From an uncultured Peptococcaceae bacterium (GTDB lineage Bacteria > Bacillota > Dehalobacteriia > UBA4068 > UBA4997), in contig CANQPG010000003.1 in NCBI GenBank assembly GCA_947625705.1, positions 1 through 64,000 of the forward strand: a stretch of 64,000 nt of DNA, written 5' to 3'. Positions 35,582 through 47,644 of the stretch are shown here, one piece after another. A model generated the notes under the pieces. It ran no database searches, had not been told where the DNA came from, and saw nothing but the letters and a program-made list of their open reading frames with translations. The stretch's first letter is position 1; every line of letters starts with the position of its first letter. The position numbers were made by a program, and so were the translations under genes.

Positions 35582-36640
35582 ATGGACGAACGTAAAAAGC
35601 AAATTCTGCACGCCGTTATCCGTGATTACGTCGATGTGGGCGAGCCGGTGGGCAGCCGCACCATCGCCAAAAAGTATGACTTGGGCGTTTCTCCGGCCAC
35701 TATCCGCAACGAGATGTCTGACCTGGAGGAAATGGGCTTCATTCGCCAGCCCCACGCCTCGGCGGGACGCGTTCCCTCGGATAAGGGCTACCGCTATTAT
35801 GTCGATAACCTGATGGAGCCGGAAGAAAAGCTGCTCTCCGACGAGGAGCAGCAGCAGGTGGCTGATTTCTTCCAAAACTGCGCCGCCGAAATGGAGCAGC
35901 TGTTTCAGCAGAGCTGCCGGCTGCTTTCCAGCATGACCAATTACACCGCCATGCTGGTGAAGCCCCGCCTGGCGGACAGCGTTCTGGAGCGCTTCAAGCT
36001 GGTGCGGCTGAACGAAAACCAGCTTTTGGCCATCATGATCACCGACGACGGCAAAATTCATAACAAGATAATGAACGTGGCGGCGGCGCTTCCGGACGCC
36101 AAGCTGGCGGAGCTGGAGGCCGTTTTGCAGGAGCGTCTGCTGGGGCGGTCTCTCGCCGATGTGACGGATTCGCTGGTGGCCGAGGCGGCCAAACACCTGC
36201 TGGAGCAGCAAAACCTGCTGCGTCAGACGTTTGACCTGCTGCGGGAGCTGCTGTTTGATTACCGGGACGAGGGCAGCCACAACAAACCGCTGATCCAGGG
36301 GACGCTGAACCTTTTGAAGCAGCCGGAGTTCCACGACGTCGACACCGTGCGGGAATTGTTCTCCGCGCTCGAGACCGACGACGTGGTAAAAGAGCTGCTG
36401 CTGATGGCGTCGGAAAAGCGGCGCGGCACGGTGGTGTATATTGGCGACGAGTTAAGCCCGCAAGGCATGTCCGCATGCAGCATGGTGACGACGCCGTATT
36501 ACGTGAACGGCGAGAAAATGGGCAGTATCGGGGTGCTCGGGCCAACCCGTATGCCGTACCCCAAGGTGATCGCGCTGGTGGAGCAGATCGGCGCGGAGGT
36601 GAGCCGCAAAATGGGCGGCAAGGCAGAGGGCGGCCAGTAG
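35582..36640 (+). CDS. hrcA: Heat-inducible transcription repressor HrcA
   Basis: MDERKKQILHAVIRDYVDVGEPVGSRTIAKKYDLGVSPATIRNEMSDLEE; TAAGGAGGAAG SD. Confidence 0.96.
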   Translation: MDERKKQILHAVIRDYVDVGEPVGSRTIAKKYDLGVSPATIRNEMSDLEEMGFIRQPHASAGRVPSDKGYRYYVDNLMEPEEKLLSDEEQQQVADFFQNCAAEMEQLFQQSCRLLSSMTNYTAMLVKPRLADSVLERFKLVRLNENQLLAIMITDDGKIHNKIMNVAAALPDAKLAELEAVLQERLLGRSLADVTDSLVAEAAKHLLEQQNLLRQTFDLLRELLFDYRDEGSHNKPLIQGTLNLLKQPEFHDVDTVRELFSALETDDVVKELLLMASEKRRGTVVYIGDELSPQGMSACSMVTTPYYVNGEKMGSIGVLGPTRMPYPKVIALVEQIGAEVSRKMGGKAEGGQ

Positions 36641-36663
36641 CCGCCGCCTGAGAAGAAATTGAG

Positions 36664-37302
36664 GTGAATGTTTTGGAGCATAAAAACCAGCCGTTGGAAG
36701 AACAAATAAAAGAAGAACAAATGCAGGAAGAAATGAACGAAACTGCCGAAGCGGCCGATACCGCGGAAGCAGCTGATACCGCGGCAGACGCGGCAGAGCC
36801 GGACGAGGCGGAAATGCCGCCGGAGGAGGCTCTGGCGACGCTTTCTGCCGCCTACGCTAAATTGGAGGCCGAAAAGCAGGCGCTGGATAACCAGCTGCTG
36901 CGTTTGCAGGCCGATTTTGACAACTTCCGCCGCCGCACGCGGGCGGAAAAAGAGGAATGGAACCAAAACCTGACCGCAGGCTTCTGCGGCGAGCTGCTGC
37001 CGGTTATCGATAACTTTGGCCGGGCGCTGCTGGCTCTGAAAGCCAGCGGCGCGGACGAAAGCCATTTGCAGGGCGTGGAAATGATCGCCCGGCAGCTGGG
37101 TGAGCTGCTGATAGGTAAGGGCGTGGAGCGCATTGCCACCGTCGGCGAGCCGTTTGACCCTAAGTGGCATGAGGCCATCGGGCAGACGCCGGTCACGGAC
37201 GAAGCGCAGGTGGGCATGGTGACGGAGGAAATTCAGGCCGGCTATAAGCTGGGCGGGAAGCTCCTCCGCGTCGCGATGGTGCATGTGGGCGCCAAACAAT
37301 AA
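36664..37302 (+). CDS. grpE: Nucleotide exchange factor GrpE
   Basis: RLQADFDNFRRRTRAEKEEWNQ...GVERIATVGEPFDPKWHEAIGQ. Confidence 0.94.
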   Translation: MNVLEHKNQPLEEQIKEEQMQEEMNETAEAADTAEAADTAADAAEPDEAEMPPEEALATLSAAYAKLEAEKQALDNQLLRLQADFDNFRRRTRAEKEEWNQNLTAGFCGELLPVIDNFGRALLALKASGADESHLQGVEMIARQLGELLIGKGVERIATVGEPFDPKWHEAIGQTPVTDEAQVGMVTEEIQAGYKLGGKLLRVAMVHVGAKQ

Positions 37303-37343
37303 TAATTTCGGCAAAAAATATTTTTAGCATATAAAAAGCGTAA

Positions 37344-39224
<1,881 letters not shown>

Positions 39225-39260
39225 AGCCGGGAAATTTAAGGGATCCGGGTGGATTAATCA

Positions 39261-40439
39261 ATGAGCAATAAGGATTATTATGCAGTTCTCGGCGTCTCCA
39301 AGGGCGCGACGGACGAGGAGATAAAAAAGGCCTACAAGCAGCAGGTGAAGAAATATCACCCCGATTTAAACCCCGACAGCAAGACCGCCGAGGAGAAGAT
39401 GAAAGAGGTCAACGAGGCGTATGAGGTGCTCTCCAACAAGGAGAAGCGCGCCCGCTATGACCAGTTCGGCGCGGACGGCGTGAACGGCAATTACGCCGGG
39501 GGCGCGGGCTATGGCGGCGCCGGCTTCGGCGGGGCTGATTTCGGCGATATCTTTGATATGTTCTTCGGCGGCGCGGGCGGGCGCGGCGGCGGCGCACGGC
39601 GGCAGAATATGGCGCGTCAGGGCGACGATCTGCGGCTGGACGTGAAAGTGAGCTTTGAGGAAGCCGCCAAAGGCACGACGCGCGAAGTGCCGCTGACCAG
39701 AAGCGAAGCCTGCCCCGATTGCAAGGGCACCGGCGCCAAAGCCGGTACCGGGCGCGTCACCTGCCCGCAATGCGGCGGCAGCGGCCAGGTCAGCACGGTG
39801 CAAAGCACGCCGCTGGGGCAGTTCCAGACGGTGAAGACCTGCCCGCGCTGCGGCGGCCGGGGCAGCGTGGTGGAAACGCCTTGCCCGGGCTGCAACGGCA
39901 GCGGCCGGGTGCGTAAGCAGCGCAAGATCAAGATCAACATTCCGGCGGGCGTGGATAACGATTCGCGGCTCCGTATGTCCGGTGAGGGCGAGGGCGGCTA
40001 TAACGGCGGCCCCGCGGGCGATCTTTACATCTTTGTGACGGTGGAGCCGCACAAATACTTCCGCCGCAACGGCGACGATATCCTCTGCGACCTGCCCATC
40101 GACATGGTGCAGGCGGCGCTGGGCGACGAGGTTGAGGTGGAAACGCTGGACGGCAAGGTGAAGCTGACGATCCCCGAGGGGACGCAGAGCGGCACTTCTT
40201 TCCGCCTGCGCGGGCGGGGCTTCCCGAAGCTGCGCGGCTACGGCAAGGGCGACCAGAACGTGCGGGTGAACGTCATCACGCCGAAAAACCTCTCGCCGGA
40301 GCAAAAAGAGCTGCTGCGTAAGTTTGCGGCCAGTCTGGGCGCCAAACCCGGCGGCGGCACGGGCGGCGGCAGCGCCAAGCCCAAGGATAAAGATAAACCG
40401 AAAGGGTTTTTCAATAAACTTAAAGACAGCATAAGCTAG
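39261..40439 (+). CDS. dnaJ: Chaperone DnaJ
   Basis: KDYYAVLGVSKGATDEEIKKAYK...four CxxCxGxG motifs. Confidence 0.97.
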   Translation: MSNKDYYAVLGVSKGATDEEIKKAYKQQVKKYHPDLNPDSKTAEEKMKEVNEAYEVLSNKEKRARYDQFGADGVNGNYAGGAGYGGAGFGGADFGDIFDMFFGGAGGRGGGARRQNMARQGDDLRLDVKVSFEEAAKGTTREVPLTRSEACPDCKGTGAKAGTGRVTCPQCGGSGQVSTVQSTPLGQFQTVKTCPRCGGRGSVVETPCPGCNGSGRVRKQRKIKINIPAGVDNDSRLRMSGEGEGGYNGGPAGDLYIFVTVEPHKYFRRNGDDILCDLPIDMVQAALGDEVEVETLDGKVKLTIPEGTQSGTSFRLRGRGFPKLRGYGKGDQNVRVNVITPKNLSPEQKELLRKFAASLGAKPGGGTGGGSAKPKDKDKPKGFFNKLKDSIS

Positions 40440-40442
40440 GAC

Positions 40443-40492
40443 AAAAAGCGACCGGAGTACACCCTCTTTGGGGGTACTCTGGCGCTTTTGTT
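40443..40492 (+). terminator. Terminator after dnaJ
   Basis: AAAAGCGACCGGAGTACACCCTCTTTGGGGGTACTCTGGCGCTTTTG. Confidence 0.75.
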
Positions 40493-40514
40493 TGTTTAAG
40501 AGGGGTAAAATGCG

Positions 40515-41513
40515 ATGATTTGGTTAGAGGCGAAAATTACGACGACGCAGGCGGGCGCGGAGCGCCTGGCGGGCGAGCTGCTGCGCCTTGGCGTGGCGGG
40601 CTGGCAGCAGGAGAGCGCCCCGGAGCTTAGGGCGTATCTGAACGACCCACAGGCTCCGTTTGATTACGCGGACGCAGCACTTGCCGCGAGCGCCGAGGGC
40701 GAGGGCGTGACGCTGACCCTCTATTTGGCGGAAGATGAGCAGGGCGCGGGTATTATTGCGGCGCTGGAGGATTTGCTGCCCCGGCTGAAGCAGGCGGACG
40801 CGGCGGGCGCGTGGGGCGAACTGACGCTTGCTGTGCGGCGGCGCAATTCCGAGGAGTGGGAGGATAACTGGAAACAGTATTACAAACCGTTCAAAATCGG
40901 GCAAAGGCTGGTCGTCTGCCCCTCGTGGGAGGAATACGCGCCCGCGGCGGGCGAAAAGCTGCTGCTGATCGAGCCGGGCGGCAGCTTCGGCACCGGCCAG
41001 CATTATACCACCCGGCTTTGTCTGGAGCTGCTGGAGCAGTTTCTGCCGCCATCTGCCAAGCTGCTTGATCTCGGCTGCGGCACCGGTATTTTATCCATCG
41101 GGGCGCTGCATTTGGGGGCAGATATGGCCGTCGGCGTGGATATTGAGGAGCACGCGGCCAGGGCTGCGGCGGAAAACGCGGCGCGAAACGGCTATGCTGC
41201 GCCGCAATACCGGGCGCTTTGGGGCGATATTCTGGCGGACGAAACACTGCCGCCCAAACTTTTGGGCTATGCAGCGGGCGGCGGATATGATATAATTACG
41301 GTGAACATTGTGGCCGACGTGATCATGGCGATGAGCGGCCTGTTTGCCGGGCTGCTGGCGGGCGCGGGGCTGGTGATAGCCTCCGGTGTGATCGATAGCC
41401 GCCGGGCGGAAGTGCTGCAAACCATGCGTGGGCAGGGATATGACTTGCTGGCGGAGCGGGAGGAAAACGGCTGGTGCGCGTTCGCGTTCCGCCTGGCTGA
41501 AAAGGAGGCGTAA
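40515..41513 (+). CDS. prmA: Ribosomal protein L11 methyltransferase
   Basis: LLIEPGGSFGTGQHYTTRLCLELLEQ...LLDLGCGTGILSIGALHLGA. Confidence 0.93.
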   Translation: MIWLEAKITTTQAGAERLAGELLRLGVAGWQQESAPELRAYLNDPQAPFDYADAALAASAEGEGVTLTLYLAEDEQGAGIIAALEDLLPRLKQADAAGAWGELTLAVRRRNSEEWEDNWKQYYKPFKIGQRLVVCPSWEEYAPAAGEKLLLIEPGGSFGTGQHYTTRLCLELLEQFLPPSAKLLDLGCGTGILSIGALHLGADMAVGVDIEEHAARAAAENAARNGYAAPQYRALWGDILADETLPPKLLGYAAGGGYDIITVNIVADVIMAMSGLFAGLLAGAGLVIASGVIDSRRAEVLQTMRGQGYDLLAEREENGWCAFAFRLAEKEA

Positions 41514-41514
41514 T

Positions 41515-42807
41515 ATGGCTATCATTTTTCGCAACGTGCGGTATCTGACGCCCGATTTTACCGTGGCCGAGGGTACGGTGGGGGTGCAGGGCAAGGATAT
41601 CGTTTACATCGGCGCGGAGCCGCCGCAAAACCTTGACCCCGCCGCCACCATCATTGACGGGCGGGGCAGGCTGCTGCTGCCGGGGCTGTGCAATATCCAC
41701 ACCCACCTGGCGATGGATCTGCTGCGCGGCTACGGCGAAAACCTGAGCTTACAGGACTGGCTGTTCACGCGCATTTTCCCGTTTGAGGCGAAACTAAGCT
41801 CCAACGCGATCTACTGGGGCGCGCAGCTCGCGATCGCGGAGAGCCTGCGCTTCGGCGTGACGGCGGCGACGGATATGTATATGGACGTGGACGCGGTGTG
41901 CCGGGCGGCGGCGGCAAGCGGCTTTAAGCTGAACGCGGCGCTGATGGCTCCGGTCGGCGCGGATAAAACCGGCGAGCAGCCGTTCCCCGGCGCTATGGCG
42001 GCGCTGGAAAGATGGCATAATTACGACGGCGGTCGTATCAAGATCGACAGCTATATTCACGCGGAATACACCACCGACGAGGCGACCTGCTTACTTATGC
42101 GGGATATCGCCAAGGCGCACGGCCTGAATATGCACCTGCACCTTTCCGAAACCAAGCTGGAGCATGAGGAGTGCAAGGGGCGGCACGGCGGGCTTACCCC
42201 CGCTGGCTGGTTTGCACGGCTGGGCGTGTTCGACGTGCCCACCACCGTGGCTCATGCCGTTTGGGTGGACGACGCGGATATTGAAGTTTTGGCGGCGCAT
42301 GGCGTGACTGTGGCGCATAACCCGGTCAGCAATTTGAAACTGGCCAGCGGCATTGCCCCGGTGCCGCAAATGCTGGCGGCGGGCGTGAACGTCGGCCTGG
42401 GGACGGACAGCTCGGCCAGCAACAACAACCAGAACCTCTGGGAGGAAATGAAGCTGATGGGGCTGCTGCACAAAGCGAATACCGGCGATCCCACGGTCAT
42501 CACGCCGCGTGAGGTTTTGCAGGCGGCCACATTGAACGGCGCAAAGTCGCAGGGGCGTGAAGATACCGGCGTCATCGCGGTGGGCAAGCGCGCCGACTTA
42601 CAGCTTTTGAACATCGACCAGCCGCATTACGCGCCCTGCTATGACTGGCTGAACAATCTGGTCTTCGCCGCGCAGGGGGCGGACGTGGTGCTGACGATGG
42701 TGGACGGCCAGATACTTTACCGTGACGGCGAGTATCCGACGCTGGACGTGGAGCAAATCGTCCATGAGGTGGAGCAGGAGCGCCGGCGTATTCTGGCGGA
42801 ACTGTAA
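41515..42807 (+). CDS. Amidohydrolase, 5-methylthioadenosine/S-adenosylhomocysteine deaminase family
   Basis: LLLPGLCNIHTHLAMDLLRGYGENLSLQDWL...HLHLSETKLEHEEC...VAHNPVSNLKLASGIAPV...GLGTDSSASNNNQNLWEEM. Confidence 0.93.
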   Translation: MAIIFRNVRYLTPDFTVAEGTVGVQGKDIVYIGAEPPQNLDPAATIIDGRGRLLLPGLCNIHTHLAMDLLRGYGENLSLQDWLFTRIFPFEAKLSSNAIYWGAQLAIAESLRFGVTAATDMYMDVDAVCRAAAASGFKLNAALMAPVGADKTGEQPFPGAMAALERWHNYDGGRIKIDSYIHAEYTTDEATCLLMRDIAKAHGLNMHLHLSETKLEHEECKGRHGGLTPAGWFARLGVFDVPTTVAHAVWVDDADIEVLAAHGVTVAHNPVSNLKLASGIAPVPQMLAAGVNVGLGTDSSASNNNQNLWEEMKLMGLLHKANTGDPTVITPREVLQAATLNGAKSQGREDTGVIAVGKRADLQLLNIDQPHYAPCYDWLNNLVFAAQGADVVLTMVDGQILYRDGEYPTLDVEQIVHEVEQERRRILAEL

Positions 42808-42817
42808 AAAACAGCAT

Positions 42818-42860
42818 ACAAAAACCGCACTACTCAAAGTAGTGCGGTTATCTTTTTACA
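42818..42860. terminator. Bidirectional terminator
   Basis: AAAAACCGCACTACTCAAAGTAGTGCGGTTATCTTTTT. Confidence 0.85.
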
Positions 42861-42863
42861 GCA

Positions 42864-43115
42864 TTAACCGGGCAGGCCGCGCGATTGTCTGTCCATATCC
42901 TCAACGACAATGTCATAAATCTCGCCGAGGGTGGCGGCGTATGCCAGCAGCAGCCAAGGCTTGTTGGTGTGAAAGTGTATTTTGATCAGCGAACTGTCAC
43001 CGACGGCCAACAGGCTGTCGCCCGCAAAATGCTCACGTATATACTGATTGATCGCGTCCTCGTCCAAATCGTGCCCGTCGATCAAAAGCTGTGTGTCATA
43101 TCTGAATTCCAGCAT
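42864..43115 (-). CDS. Stand-alone small protein resembling the DegV-partner FakA/YloV middle/C-terminal domain
   Basis: FRYDTQLLIDGHDLDEDAINQYIREHFAGDSLLAVGDSSLIKIHFHTNKPWLLLAYAATLGEIYDIVVEDMDRQ matches the pattern (GDSLLVVGDxxLIKVHVHTxxPxxVLxYAxxxGxLxxIxIxNMxxQ). Confidence 0.6.
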   Translation of the reverse strand: MLEFRYDTQLLIDGHDLDEDAINQYIREHFAGDSLLAVGDSSLIKIHFHTNKPWLLLAYAATLGEIYDIVVEDMDRQSRGLPG

Positions 43116-43124
43116 AGTAACTCC

Positions 43125-43865
43125 TCAGTTGTTCATAAACCGCGAAAGGAATTCCTTGGTGCGCGGGTTCTGCGGGTTGGTGAATATCTGCTGCGGCGAG
43201 CCTTCCTCGGCGATCACGCCCTTATCCATAAAAATGGTGCGGGTGCTGACGTCGCGGGCAAACGCCATCTCGTGCGTCACGATGATCATCGTCATGCCCT
43301 CCTGCGCCAGGGTGCGGATAACGTCCAGCACCTCGCCGACCATCTCCGGGTCAAGCGCGGAAGTCGGCTCGTCGAACAGCAGCACCTCGGGCTGCATGCA
43401 CAGCGCCCGCGCGATGGCCACACGCTGCTTTTGGCCGCCGGAAAGCTGCTTCGGCCGCGCGTTGATGTAAGGCTCCATGCCTACCTGCGTCAGATAGCGG
43501 AGCGCCAGCTCGTGCGCGTAATTCTTGTCCTTTTTCAGCACCTTGGTCACGCCGATGGTGCAGTTGTCCAGCACCGACATGTTATCAAACAGGTTGAAGC
43601 TTTGGAACACCATGCCCACCTTGGCGCGGTAGGCGGTGACGTTGTTCGCCTTATCCAGAATATTCAGGCCGTTGTGCAGGATCTCGCCGCCGCTGGGGCG
43701 TTCCAGCACGTTGATACAGCGGAGCAGGGTGCTTTTGCCGCTGCCGGAAGCGCCGATAATGCTGGTGATGTCGCCGGGGTAAATGGTGAAATCAATGTCT
43801 TTCAGCACGTTGTTCTTGCCAAAGGATTTTTGCAGGTGGCGTATCTCCAAAATTGCCTCGCTCAT
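43125..43865 (-). CDS. Polar amino-acid ABC transporter ATP-binding protein
   Basis: [21 protein letters not shown]...[43 protein letters not shown]. Confidence 0.95.
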   Translation of the reverse strand: MSEAILEIRHLQKSFGKNNVLKDIDFTIYPGDITSIIGASGSGKSTLLRCINVLERPSGGEILHNGLNILDKANNVTAYRAKVGMVFQSFNLFDNMSVLDNCTIGVTKVLKKDKNYAHELALRYLTQVGMEPYINARPKQLSGGQKQRVAIARALCMQPEVLLFDEPTSALDPEMVGEVLDVIRTLAQEGMTMIIVTHEMAFARDVSTRTIFMDKGVIAEEGSPQQIFTNPQNPRTKEFLSRFMNN

Positions 43866-44671
43866 GCCGGATCACCGTCCTTCGGTTCGTTGGGGTATTT
43901 CACCATGCCGCTGGTGTGCGCCAGCGTGTCGGTGGTCGCCAGGTCATAGCTATCCGCGCCGTCGATGTGCTTCTCCATCAGCCGCAGCAGGCGCGAGCAG
44001 ACAAACGTCAGCGTCAGGTAGATCAGGCTGACGATAGTGAAAGACTCAAACGTGGTGTAATAGGTACCCGCCACCGCCTTGCCGTGATACATCAGCTCGC
44101 AGACGGAGATGACCGACAGCACCGAGGTATCCTTGATGTTGATGATCAGGTTGTTGCCGATCTGCGGCATGATGTTGCGGATCGCCTGCGGCAGGATAAC
44201 GTAAAGCATGGTCTGGAAGTGGGTCATGCCGATGGCTTTCGCGCCCTCCGTCTGGCCTTTATCCACCGAGAATATGCCGCCGCGCATGGTCTCAGCCATG
44301 TAGGCGCCGGTGTTGATGGAGACGACCACAATACCCGCCAGCGTCGTGGTGGGGCGGTACGAGGTGTATTGAATGAAGCCGTAATAGAACAGCATGGCCT
44401 GCACCATCATCGGCGTGCCGCGGAAGAACTCCACATAGACGTTCAATACCAGCTTGGCCAGCTTAACGAAAAAGCGTTTGGGCGCGCTGTCGTTTTTCGA
44501 TACGGGGATCGTCTGCACAATACCGCAGACAAAGCCGATCAGGCAGCCAAACGCCGTGCCGACCAGCGCGATCAGCAGCGTCAGCTTCGCGCCCGCTAAG
44601 TAAGCCGAGCCGTAATGGTCGGCCAGATAGAGAACTTTGCCGATAAAGCTCTCCGGTAAAACTGAGGTCAT
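43862..44671 (-). CDS. Amino-acid ABC transporter permease (HisM/GlnP family)
   Basis: [18 protein letters not shown]...[47 protein letters not shown]. Confidence 0.93.
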   Translation of the reverse strand: MTSVLPESFIGKVLYLADHYGSAYLAGAKLTLLIALVGTAFGCLIGFVCGIVQTIPVSKNDSAPKRFFVKLAKLVLNVYVEFFRGTPMMVQAMLFYYGFIQYTSYRPTTTLAGIVVVSINTGAYMAETMRGGIFSVDKGQTEGAKAIGMTHFQTMLYVILPQAIRNIMPQIGNNLIINIKDTSVLSVISVCELMYHGKAVAGTYYTTFESFTIVSLIYLTLTFVCSRLLRLMEKHIDGADSYDLATTDTLAHTSGMVKYPNEPKDGDPA

Positions 44672-44787
44672 AACAGCAAATCCTTTCAGCAAATCCTATC
44701 AAGGGAAAAAACTGCCGTACCGCCAAAAAGAGGGGCTTTGGCAGCCCCTCTCCGGCCGGCGGATAACAGCCGAAAGTTTATTTCCGA

Positions 44788-45654
44788 TTATTCATTGGTC
44801 AGCGGCTGCACCTTGATGGCTTCGTCCATCATCTCGGTGAAGTCGTCGGCGGTCAGCTGCTCCAGCTCCGCGTTCAGCTTGTCCAACAGCTCCGTATTGC
44901 CCTTGGCCAGCGAGATACCGATGTTGATGTCTTCCTCGGAAGCCTCGAAGTCAGCGCCCTCTTCCATCTCCAGCAGCACGAAGTTGGGGTATACGAGCTC
45001 CGCCGCCATCGCGGTGGGCATATCGGTGACTACCAGATCGACCGCGCCGGAATTCAGCGCCACCAGCATCTGCGGGGCGGACTCGGTGGCCGGCTGGATC
45101 TTGGCGTCGGGGATCTGCGGCAGCATGGTGTCATACCACACGGTGTTGATCTGGCTGGTGCAGACGGCGCCCGCCAAATCGCTTACCTTGGTGGCCGCGG
45201 CATAATCCGTGTCGTCACGGGTAACGGCCACGATGGAAGCATAGTAATAGGGCAGGGTGAAATCGACCGTTTCCAGACGCTTGGCAGTGATGCTTTGGCC
45301 GGCGATCACGCAGTCAACCACGCCGGACTGTACGGCGATCGGCAGGCTGTCCCAGTCGATCTTGTAAATTTCCAGATCATAGCCGATCTTGTCGGCCAGA
45401 TATTTGGCCATCATCACGTCATAGCCGTTGGCATACTGCGGCGAGTCTACGATCGGCACCGCGCCGTTGCTGACATCGTCCTGCGCCCAGTTGTAGGGGG
45501 CATAACCACATTCCATGCCGACGCGCAGCACGGGCTTTTCGCCCTCGTTGCCGCCGTTAGCCGGCTGCTGATCATCGCCGCCGCAGGCTGAAAGGCCTGC
45601 CAGCATGCCGCAAAGCAATGCGGCCGTTAAAAGCAAATTGAGCAGTTTCTTCAT
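44788..45654 (-). CDS. Amino-acid ABC transporter substrate-binding lipoprotein
   Basis: MKKLLNLLLTAALLCGMLAGLSACGGD lipobox; VLRVGMECGYAPYNW...; internal ATG preferred over the ORF-track start. Confidence 0.92.
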   Translation of the reverse strand: MKKLLNLLLTAALLCGMLAGLSACGGDDQQPANGGNEGEKPVLRVGMECGYAPYNWAQDDVSNGAVPIVDSPQYANGYDVMMAKYLADKIGYDLEIYKIDWDSLPIAVQSGVVDCVIAGQSITAKRLETVDFTLPYYYASIVAVTRDDTDYAAATKVSDLAGAVCTSQINTVWYDTMLPQIPDAKIQPATESAPQMLVALNSGAVDLVVTDMPTAMAAELVYPNFVLLEMEEGADFEASEEDINIGISLAKGNTELLDKLNAELEQLTADDFTEMMDEAIKVQPLTNE

Positions 45655-45934
45655 CGTTGTTTCCAACCCTTTCTTTTCTTTTTTAATGATTTTGCGCCGA
45701 AAAGCCGCCGCCGAAACGGGGATACTCGGCAAAATCTGTACAAAAATCCGTACAATTTGATTTTAACTTGATATTTTCTTGATGTCAAGGGGGAAGAGCG
45801 GCAAAACTGCCCAAAACACGACAAAAGGCGAAAGTACTTTGTATTCTGAATAACGGACGAACGGATTGTATTTTGCCGCGCGATGTGATAGTATATATAA
45901 AAGTAGTTTTTTAGCTGAAACGGAGGGACATATT

Positions 45935-46459
45935 ATGGGTTTTATGGACAAAGCAATGGACGCGGCCAAGAGTTTGGGTCAGGCGGCGGGCGATCTTGCC
46001 AAGACTGCCGGGGATAAGGCGCAGGATCTGGCGCAGGCCGCCAAGGAGAAAACGGCTTATCTGAAAGAGGTCTCGGCGCTGAAGAACGCTATCCGCGACC
46101 AAAAGGGCGTCATCGCCAGCAGCAAAATGGCGATCGCCGAACGTATGCTGGAGCTTTTGGACGCCGGCGAGGCCAATATCCCCGACGATATCAAGGAGCT
46201 GGGGGCTAAGGTGAAAGACGCGCTGGCCAAGATCACGGCGCTTGAGGGGCAGATCGAGGAGCTGAAAGCCGCGGCTGCCGCCAAGAACCCCGAAATGGAG
46301 CAGGAGCTTTCCAAGGCCATTGCCGAAATTGACAAGGAGCAGGCGGTGGATATCCAGCCGGAACAGGCTGCGCCGGCGGCGGCGGAAACCCCGGCGGAAA
46401 CCCCCGCGGAAACCCCGGCAGCAGCAGATACTGCGGCAGAGGAAAAACCGGCGGAATAA
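45935..46459 (+). CDS. Coiled-coil protein with Pro/Glu/Ala-rich C-terminus, unknown function
   Basis: MGFMDKAMDAAKSLGQAAGDLAKTAGDKAQDLAQAAKEK...; SD CGGAGGG; promoter TTGTAT-N17-TAGTAT upstream. Confidence 0.75.
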   Translation: MGFMDKAMDAAKSLGQAAGDLAKTAGDKAQDLAQAAKEKTAYLKEVSALKNAIRDQKGVIASSKMAIAERMLELLDAGEANIPDDIKELGAKVKDALAKITALEGQIEELKAAAAAKNPEMEQELSKAIAEIDKEQAVDIQPEQAAPAAAETPAETPAETPAAADTAAEEKPAE

Positions 46460-46590
46460 ACGTTTTTGCGAAAAAGCGCAAAAATTTCTGGAAAATGACG
46501 AGATTCTCTTGATTTTTTGGCCGGATATTGCTATCTTTATAATAGTAGGTTAGCTTTAACAAGAGATTATTTACTTAGGGGGTATCTGCT

Positions 46591-46758
46591 ATGATGAAGA
46601 TTTCTGAGGAATGTATCATGTGCGGCACTTGCGCTTCCGTTTGCCCGATGGGCGCGATCAAGGAAGGCGACGGCAAGTACGAGATCGACACCGACGTCTG
46701 CGTGGAATGTGGCGCCTGCATGGCCAACTGCCCGGTCGGCGCGATCAAGCAGGAATAG
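46591..46758 (+). CDS. 2[4Fe-4S] ferredoxin (55 aa)
   Basis: MMKISEECIMCGTCASVCPMGAIKEGDGKYEIDTDVCVECGACMANCPVGAIKQE; below ORF-track cutoff. Confidence 0.95.
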   Translation: MMKISEECIMCGTCASVCPMGAIKEGDGKYEIDTDVCVECGACMANCPVGAIKQE

Positions 46759-46831
46759 TTCCGGCGGAAAATTGCATCAAAGCCCTCGTCGGTTTGCCCG
46801 GCGGGGGCTTAGGTATATAAGGTGACGTTTG

Positions 46832-47602
46832 ATGAATATGGATTATGTGGCGAAGCTGGAAGCGGCGACCGGCCTGAAATTTGACCCGGCCAAGCTCCCC
46901 CGGCATATTGCTATCGTGATGGACGGCAACGGCCGCTGGGCGAAGCAGCGCGGGCAGGAGCGTTCCTCCGGCCACCGCGCGGGCGTGGAGGCGCTGGAGG
47001 ACGTGGTCATCGCCTGCCGCAATTTAGGGGTAGGGTATCTGACGGTCTATGCGTTCTCTACCGAAAACTGGAGCCGTCCCGCCGCCGAGGTGGGCACGCT
47101 GATGAGTTTATTGAGCGAGTTTGCCGCCAGCAAGCTGAAACGTCTGCACGACAATCAGGTGGAGGTGCGGGTGCTGGGCAATTTTGCGGGGCTGCCCGTG
47201 CTGCAGCGGGCGGCGCTGAACCGTTTGATGGCCGCCACCAATAACGTGCGGACGGCGGACGAGGGGCTGGTGCTGAACCTGGCGCTGAATTACGGCGGCC
47301 GGGCGGAGATCCTCGCAGGGCTTAAGCGGGCGGCGGCGGAGTTATCGCCCAAGGAATTGCAGGAGCTGACGGAGGAGCGCTTCGGCGATTTCCTCACCAC
47401 AGCCGGCCAGCCCGACCCGGACTTGCTGATACGCACCTCCGGGGAGCTTCGGCTCAGCAATTTTCTGCTGTGGCAGCTGGCTTACGCCGAGTTTTACTTC
47501 ACCGAAACGCTCTGGCCGGATTTTGATGCGGCGGAGCTGTTCCGTGCCGTCTGCGCTTATCAGCAGCGGGATCGCCGCTTTGGCGCGGTGCGGAGCGAGT
47601 AA
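46832..47602 (+). CDS. uppS: Isoprenyl transferase (undecaprenyl diphosphate synthase)
   Basis: LPRHIAIVMDGNGRWAKQRGQERSSGHRAGVEAL. Confidence 0.96.
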   Translation: MNMDYVAKLEAATGLKFDPAKLPRHIAIVMDGNGRWAKQRGQERSSGHRAGVEALEDVVIACRNLGVGYLTVYAFSTENWSRPAAEVGTLMSLLSEFAASKLKRLHDNQVEVRVLGNFAGLPVLQRAALNRLMAATNNVRTADEGLVLNLALNYGGRAEILAGLKRAAAELSPKELQELTEERFGDFLTTAGQPDPDLLIRTSGELRLSNFLLWQLAYAEFYFTETLWPDFDAAELFRAVCAYQQRDRRFGAVRSE

Positions 47603-47644
47603 CGAAAAGGGTTCCAAATAGGGTACGAAAGGGGCGGTTGCCCG

